Shown: positions 1 to 7,290, counted from the first letter of the stretch. The stretch is DNA of 12,376 bases from Bacteroidales bacterium UBA1256 (GCA_002308195.1 DBVU01000025.1:2383-14758); one strand, 5' to 3'. Notes: generated by a model not told the origin, from the sequence alone. Numbers and translations: made by a program.

Positions 1-417
1 GATTACGACCAAGAGACCAGAGATTTTCGAGACTGGAACGTGACATATACCGACAACGAACTAGATGCTATCGTTCACGAAAAATCGGGTATCGACTTCG
101 GGCACATCGAGTCACTTGAACCCCTTCATCGCGGACTCAGCGGACGTATCGACAGTCTGCGCATCGTGGGCACTAAACGCACCGAAATTGTTGGAAAAGA
201 ACTGAAAATTCGCCTTTGGCTAAGTCGTTCGTGCCTCTACAGCAGTTGGTTTGACATCCATCATGCCAATGGCGTATGGACACTCAGCGGTCACGGCTGG
301 GGACACGGAGCAGGCCTATGCCAGATAGGTGCCGCAGTGATGGCCAGCGAAGGAAAAACATATGAGCAGATACTGTCGTACTACTACCCAAATACGCAAC
401 TAAGCATTGAAAATTGA
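1..417 (+). CDS. SpoIID/LytB-domain protein, C-terminal part (5' end outside window)
   Basis: The reading frame is open from the first base, so this is the last 138 residues of a longer protein; the GTG at position 40 is an internal valine codon, not a start. The C-terminus has the hallmark of the SpoIID/LytB family: a glycine/histidine-rich segment GHGWGHGAGLCQIGA, then an alanine-rich helix and YEQILSYYYPNTQL, ending four residues before the stop. In SpoIID the family acts on the cell-wall glycan as a lytic transglycosylase. In non-sporulating Bacteroidetes the role is less certain, but an envelope or peptidoglycan function is the usual assumption. Any signal peptide would lie upstream of the window. 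The last 11 bases overlap the start of the methyltransferase gene, so the two are probably co-transcribed. Family assignment is firm; the exact activity is inference. Confidence 0.88.
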   Translation, partial: DYDQETRDFRDWNVTYTDNELDAIVHEKSGIDFGHIESLEPLHRGLSGRIDSLRIVGTKRTEIVGKELKIRLWLSRSCLYSSWFDIHHANGVWTLSGHGWGHGAGLCQIGAAVMASEGKTYEQILSYYYPNTQLSIEN

Positions 418-1579
418 GGAATTAGCGCTTCAGCGGAGTAAATACAAACATCTGTCGGACGACGAATGGCGATGGATGTTGCAGCAAACAGAAGGCCGTG
501 AGCGCACTGCTGACAAACTGCCTACTTTTGCTCAGATAGACGACTGGTGGTATCCCGTGCGTCTCAGTTGTGAGCAGTGTTCTTCAGAATCGACCGCCCG
601 ATACAAGGCGGAAATAGTCGATAGGCCGAAAGAGGAAAGTCGCATGGTGGACTTGACCGGCGGTTACGGAGTAGATACGTATTTTCTGAGCGAACAATTC
701 GCGCAAACCGACTATGTCGAGCAAAACGAAGAACTGTGCCGCATTGCGAAGCATAATTTCTCCCTTCCCTTTAGGGAGGGGGCGGGGGTAGGCTCCATTT
801 CCGTTCACAACTCCACGGCCGAAAATTTTCTTCAGACAGCAGGTCAGTATGACCTGATTTTCCTGGATCCGGCAAGACGTGACAGTCACGGAGGAAAGGT
901 TTTTCGCCTGGAAGACTGTACACCCAATGTGGCGGAATTGCTGCCCACGCTGTTGGCGCATCTTACGCCCAAAGGGCGTATTATGCTGAAATTATCGCCA
1001 ATGCTGGACCTCACGCAAGCTCTCTCTCGACTATCGACTGTTGACTCTCACTTTTCCTGGAATATCCATGTAGTGGCTGTCAAGAACGAAGTGAAGGAGG
1101 TGCTATTGGTTAGTGGCGGCACAAGACAAATCACGGCTGTCGATTTAGCAAAAAAGGACCAGGCTTTCTTATTTACACGAGAGGAAGAGAGAGATTGTAG
1201 ATTGATGAATGAAGGGAATGATGAGAATGATGGATTTTTGTATGAACCTAATGCTGCGATACTGAAGGCCGGAGCATACAAACTGGTGGGCGAGCGATTT
1301 GGACTCAGCAAACTGGATGTGAATACGCATCTCTACGCTTCTACTACTTTGCGCGAAGATTTTCCCGGACGCGTTTGGCAAGTGAAAGGGGAAAGTCAAG
1401 AGTCGAAAGGTAAAAGTGGAAAGAATCTTTCGCAGGCGAACATTCTCGTTCGCAATTATCCACTAACTCCGGAGCAACTAAAGAAAAAGTTGCACCTCCG
1501 CGATGGAGGCACAACCTATATCATCGGTTGCCGCGTAAACGGCAAACCTGTGTTACTGGAATGCGAGCGGATTATTTAA
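407..1579 (+). CDS. THUMP-like class I SAM-dependent methyltransferase (PG_1098-type)
   Basis: The 390-residue protein resembles the Bacteroidetes methyltransferase family with a C-terminal THUMP-like domain. Residues 1-75 are a helical N-terminal part with the conserved stretch SCEQCSSESTARYKAEIV. A Rossmann methyltransferase core follows: SAM-binding motif VDLTGGYGVD at 81-90, acidic YVEQNEELC at 103-111, and LIFLDPARRD at 150-159. A ferredoxin-like segment and the THUMP-like domain (about 300-390) come next, ending in TYIIGCRVNGKPVLLECERI. The THUMP relation suggests an RNA substrate, but none is established. The start is TTG at 407: an in-frame TAA lies two codons upstream and the first ATG is too far in. 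The gene overlaps the preceding stop by 11 nt and nadC tail-to-tail by 8 nt. Four stretches (about residues 119-130, 207-218, 260-276 and 327-340) are encoded by low-complexity or repeat-like DNA and look like loop insertions. Confidence 0.82.
   Translation: MKIEELALQRSKYKHLSDDEWRWMLQQTEGRERTADKLPTFAQIDDWWYPVRLSCEQCSSESTARYKAEIVDRPKEESRMVDLTGGYGVDTYFLSEQFAQTDYVEQNEELCRIAKHNFSLPFREGAGVGSISVHNSTAENFLQTAGQYDLIFLDPARRDSHGGKVFRLEDCTPNVAELLPTLLAHLTPKGRIMLKLSPMLDLTQALSRLSTVDSHFSWNIHVVAVKNEVKEVLLVSGGTRQITAVDLAKKDQAFLFTREEERDCRLMNEGNDENDGFLYEPNAAILKAGAYKLVGERFGLSKLDVNTHLYASTTLREDFPGRVWQVKGESQESKGKSGKNLSQANILVRNYPLTPEQLKKKLHLRDGGTTYIIGCRVNGKPVLLECERII
758..795. repeat. GC-rich hairpin repeat inside the methyltransferase gene
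   Basis: Bases 761-770 (TCCCTTCCCT) pair with 773-782 (AGGGAGGGGG) across a TT centre, giving a 10-bp stem with two G-T wobbles. A G-rich tail GCGGGGGTAGGCT follows. From memory, similar C-run/TTTAGGGAGGG elements are common between genes in Bacteroidetes. Here it is read in frame as 12 residues, SLPFREGAGVGS (119-130), between the HNF and ISVHN segments of the methyltransferase fold. The hairpin is seen directly; the mobile or intergenic origin is inferred. Confidence 0.6.
1025..1051 (+). repeat. Degenerate heptamer array (TNTYGAC type) inside the methyltransferase gene
   Basis: Three consecutive 7-base units TCTCGAC, TATCGAC and TGTTGAC occupy 1025-1045, followed by a degraded TCTCAC. Translated in frame they give residues 207-215 (SRLSTVDSH), in a loop where the family, as I recall it, is shorter. 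The same motif appears on the opposite strand at 1388-1408. Confidence 0.6.
1192..1233 (+). repeat. Purine-rich short tandem repeats inside the methyltransferase gene
   Basis: Tandem heptamers AGATTGT and AGATTGA (1192-1205) are followed by tandem nonamers GAATGATGA and GAATGATGG (1216-1233). They encode an acidic low-complexity loop (about residues 262-276), just before the conserved YEPNAAILKAGA segment. The repeats are seen directly; that they expanded within the gene is inference. Confidence 0.5.
1388..1408 (-). repeat. Inverted copy of the TNTYGAC heptamer array inside the methyltransferase gene
   Basis: Read on the minus strand, 1408 down to 1388 is TTTCGAC, TCTTGAC, TTTCCCC: three contiguous 7-base units. 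Aligned with the plus-strand array at 1034-1057, about 19 of 24 positions match. On the plus strand it encodes a polar Lys/Ser/Glu stretch (about residues 328-335) between the THUMP-like segments VWQVKG and ANILVRNYPL. Confidence 0.55.
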
Positions 1580-2465
1580 CCGCCTTGAAACTCATGTCCA
1601 GACTCTTGTAAGAGTGCGTCAATGCTCCTACAGAGACGAAATCTACGCCACAAAGTGCATAGTCGCGCAGTGTATCAATGGTGATTCCACCGGATGACTC
1701 AATCTCCATGTGACGAGCCTTACCCGAATGGCTATCTGTCTCGGTCACTGACCGCTCCCAAGCACGTATCAGATCGACCGCCTCTTTTGTCTTAGCAGGC
1801 GTGAAATTGTCGAGCATGATGCGGTCAGGAATATTGGTAGCGAGTGCTTCGTTGATTTCATCAAAATTGCGCACCTCAATCTCTATACGCAGATTCTTGC
1901 CTTTGGCCTTGCAGTAGTCGCGAGCACGCTCCAGCGCAGCCGTGATGCCTCCTGCAAAATCTACATGATTGTCCTTTAGTAGAATCATGTCGAATAGTCC
2001 AATACGATGGTTCATTCCACCGCCGATAGCTACTGCCTCTTTCTCTAGATAACGCAGTCCAGGGGTGGTCTTACGCGTATCCAACACATGGCAACCTGTG
2101 TCGGCAATCAGGCTCTGGTAACGATGAGCCGTAGTAGCTACGCCAGACATACGTTGCATGATATTGAGCATCGTGCGCTCAATCTGCAGCAGGCTCAGTT
2201 CCTTGCCATAGACGCGGAAAGCTATATCGCCCGGTTTGACTAGTGCGCCATCTTCCAGTATCTGCTCAAAACGGCAGTCAGGGTCGAAATAATTAATGAT
2301 CTCTTTTGCCACTTCTACGCCAGCCAAAACACCTGTATCTTTGATAATCAACTGCTGGCAGCCCATCTGTGTAGGAGGAATACAACTGAGCGAAGTATGG
2401 TCACCATCGCGAATGTCTTCGTCAAACCAAATAGCAATCAGTTTGCGTAATTCTTGTTTGTCCAT
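1572..2465 (-). CDS. nadC: Nicotinate-nucleotide pyrophosphorylase (carboxylating)
   Basis: NadC (quinolinate phosphoribosyltransferase) converts quinolinate and PRPP to nicotinate mononucleotide, CO2 and pyrophosphate in de novo NAD synthesis, in the cytoplasm. The 297 residues show the family motifs in order: DEDIRDGDHTS near 15-25, IERTMLNIMQRMSGVAT (95-111), the phosphate-binding DTRKTTPGLRYLEKEAV (129-145), GGGMNHR (148-154), LLKDNH (162-167), IEIEV near 193, IMLDNF, ESSGGI and VSVGALTHS at the C-terminus. Length is close to the usual 280-300. A short hydrophilic stretch before ESSGGI (WERSVTETDSHSGKARH) looks longer than in the relatives I recall and contains a 13-bp DNA palindrome. The gene is transcribed divergently from dxs and has its own promoter; the predicted leader is only about 15 nt. 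It converges on the methyltransferase gene with an 8-nt overlap, leaving no room for a terminator. Confidence 0.96.
   Translation of the reverse strand: MDKQELRKLIAIWFDEDIRDGDHTSLSCIPPTQMGCQQLIIKDTGVLAGVEVAKEIINYFDPDCRFEQILEDGALVKPGDIAFRVYGKELSLLQIERTMLNIMQRMSGVATTAHRYQSLIADTGCHVLDTRKTTPGLRYLEKEAVAIGGGMNHRIGLFDMILLKDNHVDFAGGITAALERARDYCKAKGKNLRIEIEVRNFDEINEALATNIPDRIMLDNFTPAKTKEAVDLIRAWERSVTETDSHSGKARHMEIESSGGITIDTLRDYALCGVDFVSVGALTHSYKSLDMSFKAVK
1742..1754. repeat. 13-bp odd palindrome within nadC
   Basis: CGGTCA-C-TGACCG is a perfect inverted repeat with a one-base centre. It lies in the codons for the extra hydrophilic loop before the ESSGGI motif of NadC. It could be chance or the trace of a small insertion. 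Confidence 0.3.
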
Positions 2466-2486
2466 ATAGTTTCACAATTTGCGGTG

Positions 2487-2518
2487 CAAAAGTACAAATA
2501 ATTTTTGATATAAGCAAG
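2487..2518 (-). promoter_or_regulatory. nadC promoter (Bacteroidetes sigma-type)
   Basis: On the minus strand, TACTTTTG (2494 to 2487) matches the Bacteroidetes -7 consensus TAnnTTTG exactly. CTTG (2518 to 2515), one mismatch from the -33 box TTTG, lies 20 nt upstream, a typical spacing. Transcription would begin near 2480, about 15 nt before the nadC ATG. Confidence 0.7.
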
Positions 2519-2543
2519 ATTTAGTACGATTTTTGCGATAAAA

Positions 2544-2559
2544 TTTGCATATATGCAAA
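2544..2559. promoter_or_regulatory. Perfect 16-bp palindrome in the dxs promoter, candidate operator
   Basis: TTTGCATATATGCAAA equals its own reverse complement. Its left end is the -33 box and it extends into the spacer, so a dimeric regulator bound here should compete with RNA polymerase. No regulator is identified. The divergent nadC promoter lies about 25 bp away, so it might also be affected. Palindrome and position are seen; operator function is inferred. Confidence 0.45.
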
Positions 2560-2575
2560 ATTAGCAGTATCTTTG
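2544..2575 (+). promoter_or_regulatory. dxs operon promoter (Bacteroidetes sigma-type)
   Basis: TATCTTTG at 2568-2575 matches the -7 consensus TAnnTTTG, and TTTG at 2544-2547 is an exact -33 box with 20 nt between them. The predicted start is near 2582, giving a leader of about 37 nt to the dxs ATG at 2619. It is the only clear promoter seen for the six-gene run that follows. Confidence 0.8.
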
Positions 2576-2593
2576 CGCGCTAATTTGGATTAT

Positions 2594-2611
2594 TGTGCAC
2601 GTTTGTGCACA
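2594..2611 (+). promoter_or_regulatory. Hairpin in the predicted dxs leader
   Basis: TGTGCAC (2594-2600) and GTGCACA (2605-2611) form a perfect 7-bp stem with a GTTT loop. It ends seven bases before the dxs ATG, inside the predicted transcript leader, so it covers the ribosome-loading region. It also contains the GTG codon that could be mistaken for an upstream dxs start. Confidence 0.4.
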
Positions 2612-2618
2612 GCTATAT

Positions 2619-4496
2619 ATGGATTATCAATATATCAATCACATAGATTCACCAGCCGACCTGAAGAAGCTGCAGGTGAGTGAATTGCCGGCCGTTTGTG
2701 CGGAGTTGCGCCAATTCATCATCGAGGCCCTCAGCAAGAATCCCGGCCACTTGGCTTCTTCGCTCGGAACAATAGAATTGACCGTAGCGCTACACTACGT
2801 ATTTGATACGCCTACCGACAAACTGGTATGGGATGTGGGCCATCAGGCTTATGCGCACAAGATCTTGACCGGTCGTCGCGACCGATTCCATACCAACCGA
2901 CAGTTCAAGGGACTCAGCCCGTTCACCAATCCTATGGAGAGCGAGTATGATGCGTTCATAGCCGGCCATGCCAGCAACAGTATTTCTGCTGCGCTGGGGC
3001 TGGATATAGCCATCGGGGGTAAAGCGAATGTGGTAGCCATCATCGGCGATGGCGCTATGACTGGTGGGCTGGCGTTCGAGGGACTGAACAACACGTCGAT
3101 GGATAAGAACAATTTGCTGATTATCCTGAATGACAACCACATGGCCATTGATCCGCTGAAAGGTGGTATTACCCAGTATCTGGTGGATTTGACTACCAGT
3201 GCCGGATATAACCGCTTGCGCTGGAATCTGTATCAGTTGGCCCTGAAACTGCATCTGGTGGACGAGCATACCAAGGCACGTATTCTGCGCCGCAACAATA
3301 ATATCAAGGCTGCGCTGAGTCATCAGAAGAGTAATATCTTCACCGGACTAAATATTCGTTATTTTGGTCCGACCGATGGTCACGATGTAGAAGGACTGGT
3401 GCGTATCATGAGCGAGATCAAGAACCACCGTGGACCTAAGGTACTGCATATCATCACCAAGAAGGGTAAGGGCTATGCACCTGCGGAGAACGACCAGACT
3501 GTATGGCATGCGCCGGGCGAGTTCAATGTAAGTAACGGCGAGCGCCTGGCGATAAGCGGCGGAGAAACGCCACTGTGGCAAGAGGTGTTTGGTCAAACGC
3601 TGCTTGAACTGGCACGCAAGAACGACAAGATAGTAGGTATCACGCCTGCCATGCCTAGCGGATGCTCGATGAGCATTATGCAGAAGGAGTTGCCCGACCG
3701 CGTCTATGATGTGGGTATAGCCGAAGGCCATGCTGTGACATTCAGCGCTGGTCTGGCTAAGGCGGGTATGCTACCTTACTGCAACGAATATTCAACCTTC
3801 CTGCAACGTGCGTACGACAATATCGTTCACGATGTGGCTTTGCAGAATCTGCACGTCGTACTCTGTATCGACCGTGCGGGAATCGTGGGCAACGACGGCG
3901 CTACGCATCATGGATTGCTCGACCTGGCTTATCTGCGTTCGATACCTAATATGCAGATTGCTGCTCCGCGTACGGCATCTGATTTGAGAAATATGCTTCG
4001 CTTGGCCGAGACGCTCGATGGGCCTGTGGCTATTCGCTATCCGCGAGGCAGAACACCGATAGAGCACGGAGAATCTCAGCCGGTAGAATTGGGCAAAGGT
4101 ATTTGCCTGCGCGAAGGAAAAGATATAGCTGTACTGACAATAGGTGCTATCGGAAATACCATGGCTGAGGCTATCGACGAAATAGCTAGTCAGAAGAAAG
4201 CTCCGAGCTTTGCGCATTACGACCTGCGTTGGCTCAAACCATTAGATGAGGCGCTGTTGCACGAAATCGGCAAACGATTTAAGACGATTGTCACGGCCGA
4301 AGATGGTACGCTGGCCGGTGGAGCCGGTAGCGCAGTGCTGGAGTGGATGGCCGACCATGGTTATACGCCGCGCATCATTCGCCTGGGCGTGAATGACCAG
4401 TTTGTGGAGCACGGCAGTACCAAAGAATTGTATCACTTGTTGAAATTAGATAAAGAAGGATTATGCGAATCGTTATTGCAGGTGCCGGTGAAGTAG
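2619..4496 (+). CDS. dxs: 1-deoxy-D-xylulose-5-phosphate synthase
   Basis: Dxs condenses pyruvate and glyceraldehyde 3-phosphate to 1-deoxy-D-xylulose 5-phosphate, the entry step of the MEP isoprenoid pathway, using thiamine diphosphate. From the ATG at 2619 the protein is 625 residues, close to the usual 620-640. It shows GHLASSLGTIE (43-53), VWDVGHQAYAHK (70-81), the ThDP/metal motif GDGAMTGG (143-150) ending at NDN (171-173), YFGPTDGHD (248-256), the catalytic glutamate in GIAEGHAVTFSAGLA (366-380), and DRAGIVGNDGATHHG in the pyrimidine-binding domain. The frame can be opened eight codons earlier at GTG 2595, but MDYQYINHIDSP fits the family N-terminus and the upstream codons lie in a leader hairpin, so 2619 is preferred. 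It is the first gene of the operon. Its last 34 bases overlap trkA. Confidence 0.97.
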   Translation: MDYQYINHIDSPADLKKLQVSELPAVCAELRQFIIEALSKNPGHLASSLGTIELTVALHYVFDTPTDKLVWDVGHQAYAHKILTGRRDRFHTNRQFKGLSPFTNPMESEYDAFIAGHASNSISAALGLDIAIGGKANVVAIIGDGAMTGGLAFEGLNNTSMDKNNLLIILNDNHMAIDPLKGGITQYLVDLTTSAGYNRLRWNLYQLALKLHLVDEHTKARILRRNNNIKAALSHQKSNIFTGLNIRYFGPTDGHDVEGLVRIMSEIKNHRGPKVLHIITKKGKGYAPAENDQTVWHAPGEFNVSNGERLAISGGETPLWQEVFGQTLLELARKNDKIVGITPAMPSGCSMSIMQKELPDRVYDVGIAEGHAVTFSAGLAKAGMLPYCNEYSTFLQRAYDNIVHDVALQNLHVVLCIDRAGIVGNDGATHHGLLDLAYLRSIPNMQIAAPRTASDLRNMLRLAETLDGPVAIRYPRGRTPIEHGESQPVELGKGICLREGKDIAVLTIGAIGNTMAEAIDEIASQKKAPSFAHYDLRWLKPLDEALLHEIGKRFKTIVTAEDGTLAGGAGSAVLEWMADHGYTPRIIRLGVNDQFVEHGSTKELYHLLKLDKEGLCESLLQVPVK

Positions 4497-5797
4497 GCAC
4501 ACACTTGGCTAAACTGTTGAGTCGAGAGGACATGGAAATCAGTCTGCTGGACGAGCAACCGGAGCGCTTGGGTGACCTGAGCGCCAACTATGACTTGCTC
4601 ACTAAAGTAGGCAATCCTACCTCGATACATGACCTACGTGACATCGGCGTTAAAGATTGCGACCTGTTCATTTCGGTTACTCCGCATGAGACGGAGAATA
4701 TGACAGCCTGTCTGATAGCTAATCAACTGGGCGCAAAACGTACGTTGGCCCGCATCGACAACTACGAATATCTGTTGCCGGAGAATCGTAAATTCTTCGA
4801 GGGCATGGGTCTTAACCACCTGATCTATCCGGAGGTGTTGGCCGCCAACGAGATTGAGGAAAGCCTTCGCACCAACTGGATGCGTTATCACCTGCATCTC
4901 AGCCAGGGAGCACTGGAACTATGCGTAGTGAAAGTGCGTGAGGGAGCCAAAGTGATAGGTCAGACTTTCGCATCGGGTGTATATAATCACGGCCGTTACC
5001 GCATCGTGGCTATCAAGCGCGACCAGGAGACACTGATTCCGCGTGGAAACGATATGGTAGAAGCAGGCGATATGGTCTATTGCGTTTGTACCAAAGAGGA
5101 TATGGAATTCCTACGCGAAGAGTTGGGCAAATCCAAACGTGAGATAAAGAATGTCATCTTCTTCGGCGGCGGACGTATAGCCAGGAAAGCGGCTACCGAA
5201 CTAAATGGCGAGATGAATATCAAGATCATTGAGCGCGACCGCGACCTATGCCGTATATTGAGCGAGAAAGTGCCGGAGGTGCTGATTATCAATGCTGATG
5301 GCAGCGATATGGATGTGTTGAAAGAAGAGGGTATACTGGATGCAGATGCTTTCGTAGCAGTGACAGAAAATAGCGAGGCCAATATCTTTGCTTGTCTGGC
5401 TGCCAAGCGTTTCGGAGTACACAAGACGATAGCTGAGATAGAGAATCTGGACTATATACCGATGGCCGAAGGACTGGATATAGGTACGGTACTCAACAAG
5501 AAAACTATTGCCGCCAGCTATATCTACCAGATGTTGCTGGATGCCAGTGTACGCGGTGTGCACAACCTGACCAGTGCAGATGCAGAGATAGTGGAGTTTT
5601 ACGCCAAAGAGGGAAGTCCGATTACTCGTCGCAAAGTACGTGAACTGGATTTGCCTGAAGAGGCTAATATAGGTGGCATCGTACGCGCCGGAGAAGGTAT
5701 ATTGGTCAATGGTGATACGCAGATTTTAGCAGGCGACCTGGTGGTTGTCTTCTGCAAGAGCCATGTAATACGTAACTTAGAGCGTTTCTTCAAATGA
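4463..5797 (+). CDS. trkA: Trk system potassium uptake regulatory protein TrkA
   Basis: TrkA is the cytoplasmic nucleotide-binding subunit that gates the TrkH potassium channel. The 444 residues form two tandem RCK units. The first has the dinucleotide-binding motif IAGAGEVG (5-12), the acidic end of beta-2 in LLDEQPERL (28-36) and a TrkA-C part (about 145-220). The second has VIFFGGGRIARKAA (231-244), IIERDRDLC and a TrkA-C part (about 372-444). Length and layout match full-length TrkA (about 450-460). The start at 4463 gives the exact family N-terminus, so the 34-nt overlap with dxs appears genuine and suggests translational coupling. The stop overlaps the trkH start by 4 nt (ATGA), as expected for subunits made together. 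Confidence 0.95.
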   Translation: MRIVIAGAGEVGTHLAKLLSREDMEISLLDEQPERLGDLSANYDLLTKVGNPTSIHDLRDIGVKDCDLFISVTPHETENMTACLIANQLGAKRTLARIDNYEYLLPENRKFFEGMGLNHLIYPEVLAANEIEESLRTNWMRYHLHLSQGALELCVVKVREGAKVIGQTFASGVYNHGRYRIVAIKRDQETLIPRGNDMVEAGDMVYCVCTKEDMEFLREELGKSKREIKNVIFFGGGRIARKAATELNGEMNIKIIERDRDLCRILSEKVPEVLIINADGSDMDVLKEEGILDADAFVAVTENSEANIFACLAAKRFGVHKTIAEIENLDYIPMAEGLDIGTVLNKKTIAASYIYQMLLDASVRGVHNLTSADAEIVEFYAKEGSPITRRKVRELDLPEEANIGGIVRAGEGILVNGDTQILAGDLVVVFCKSHVIRNLERFFK

Positions 5798-7287
5798 CAA
5801 GAACATTCAATTGGCGACTGGTCTTCAAGACGATGGGCGTGCTGACAACTCTGGAAGCACTGTTCATGCTTGTGCCTACCTTCACCGCCTGGTGGTATCA
5901 CGAGGCTGATCTGGGCGCATGGATTGTGTCGTCGGCCATCACATGGGTGACCAGTATATGGATTCTGTTAGCCGGCCGCAATGCTGAGAAGCGGGTAGGT
6001 GAACGCGAAGGATATGTGATTGTAGGCGCAGTATGGGTAGTCTATTCGTTGTTTGGTATGCTGCCTTTCTGGTTGAGCGGTGCGCTGCCATCCATCACCG
6101 ATGCATGGTATGAGACCATGGCGGGATTTACTACAACCGGTTCCACCGTCTTTACCGATGTAACGGCACAGACTCATTCTATCCTGCTGTGGCGTTCACT
6201 CATGCAGTGGGTTGGAGGTATGGGTATCATTGTGCTTAGTGTGGCTATTCTGCCTATGTTCGGACTAGGTGGTATGCAGCTCTATAGCGCAGAAGTGACA
6301 GGTGTGAGCTACGAGAAACTCAGTCCGCGTATAGCAGATACCGCAAAACATATGTGGCTGACCTACATTGCTCTGACGATAGCAGAAGGTATATTGCTGT
6401 GGATATGTGGTATGGGCAAATTTGATGCAGTCTGCCACGCTATGTCCACTATCTCGACCGGTGGTTTCTCAACTCGCAACACCAGTATCATTGAGTATAG
6501 TCCTGCTATACAATGGATCATAGCAGTCTTTATTTTCTTGTCTGCCATCAATTTTACCAAACTCATCTATCTCTTCCGCGGCAAGCCGCTGAATCTCATA
6601 CGCGATGAGGAAACGCGGTGGTATGTTGGCGCATGTGTGGCTGCAACCATCTTCTTGGCCGTAGGACTGTTTGTTCATTATACGACACTGATAGCCCCTG
6701 TTGCTACATGGGCACAAGGTATGCGCTTTGCAGGCGATGCTCTTCGCACGGGATTCTTCACGGCCGTTTCTACAATCAGTTCGACCGGTTTTGTGGCTGC
6801 TGATTATATGCTATGGCCACCTGTGCTATGGATGCTGGTCTTCTTCCTTATGTTGACAGGTGGTGCCAGCGGTTCCACTGCCGGAGGAATCAAATGGGTG
6901 CGCATTGGTATATTTGCAAAATCTGCGTTGGCTGAGATCAAACGTCGTATCCATCCGAATGCAGTGATACCTGTTCGATTCAATGGTCGTACGCTCAGCG
7001 AACAAACAACGAGTAATGTGATGGCATTCATGTTCTTCTATTTCGCTATCGTTATGTGTGCTGCTATATGCTTCTGCGCTTGCGGAATAGGCTTCGATGA
7101 GTCACTTGGTGTAGCTGTCTCGATGATAGGTAATGTCGGCGTATCTATCGGCCAATATGGTCCGAGCGGATGTTACGAATCATTCCCTGCTGTTGCCAAA
7201 TGGGTGGCTACCTTTGTTATGCTAATCGGACGTTTAGAGATATTCACTGTTCTGTTGTTGTTCAGCCGTGCGCTGTGGAGGAAATAG
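5794..7287 (+). CDS. trkH: Trk system potassium uptake channel TrkH
   Basis: TrkH is the inner-membrane potassium-translocating subunit that works with TrkA. The 497 residues are very hydrophobic and contain the four membrane-pore-membrane filter segments of the superfamily: FTTTGST (112-118), STISTGGFST (218-227), STISSTGFVAADY (326-338) and GNVGVSIGQYG (446-456). LTGGASGSTAGGIKWVRI (354-371) is the glycine-rich stretch typical of the flexible loop after the third pore, followed by the basic FAKSALAEIKRRIHPNAVIPVRFNG cytoplasmic segment. Length agrees with TrkH/KtrB-like proteins (about 480-500). Its ATG overlaps the trkA stop by 4 nt, and the next gene starts 3 nt after its stop. It looks complete. 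Confidence 0.96.
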   Translation: MTRTFNWRLVFKTMGVLTTLEALFMLVPTFTAWWYHEADLGAWIVSSAITWVTSIWILLAGRNAEKRVGEREGYVIVGAVWVVYSLFGMLPFWLSGALPSITDAWYETMAGFTTTGSTVFTDVTAQTHSILLWRSLMQWVGGMGIIVLSVAILPMFGLGGMQLYSAEVTGVSYEKLSPRIADTAKHMWLTYIALTIAEGILLWICGMGKFDAVCHAMSTISTGGFSTRNTSIIEYSPAIQWIIAVFIFLSAINFTKLIYLFRGKPLNLIRDEETRWYVGACVAATIFLAVGLFVHYTTLIAPVATWAQGMRFAGDALRTGFFTAVSTISSTGFVAADYMLWPPVLWMLVFFLMLTGGASGSTAGGIKWVRIGIFAKSALAEIKRRIHPNAVIPVRFNGRTLSEQTTSNVMAFMFFYFAIVMCAAICFCACGIGFDESLGVAVSMIGNVGVSIGQYGPSGCYESFPAVAKWVATFVMLIGRLEIFTVLLLFSRALWRK

Positions 7288-7290
7288 TCT

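Noticed and set aside
758..795. Rho-independent terminator
   Set aside because: It has a GC stem but is inside a coding frame and is followed by G-rich sequence, not a T run, on either strand.
584..961. Open frame of 125 codons on the minus strand opposite the methyltransferase, with a Pro/Lys-rich stretch
   Set aside because: It is antisense to a well-supported gene. The RPLPKGKGE-like stretch is simply the GC-rich repeat read backwards.
2595..2618. dxs start at GTG 2595
   Set aside because: The eight extra residues lack family support and lie in a leader hairpin only about 13 nt after the predicted transcription start.
2790..3323. Open frame of 177 codons on the minus strand inside dxs
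   Set aside because: The sense strand encodes unmistakable Dxs motifs throughout; the antisense product resembles no family and has no promoter or start context.
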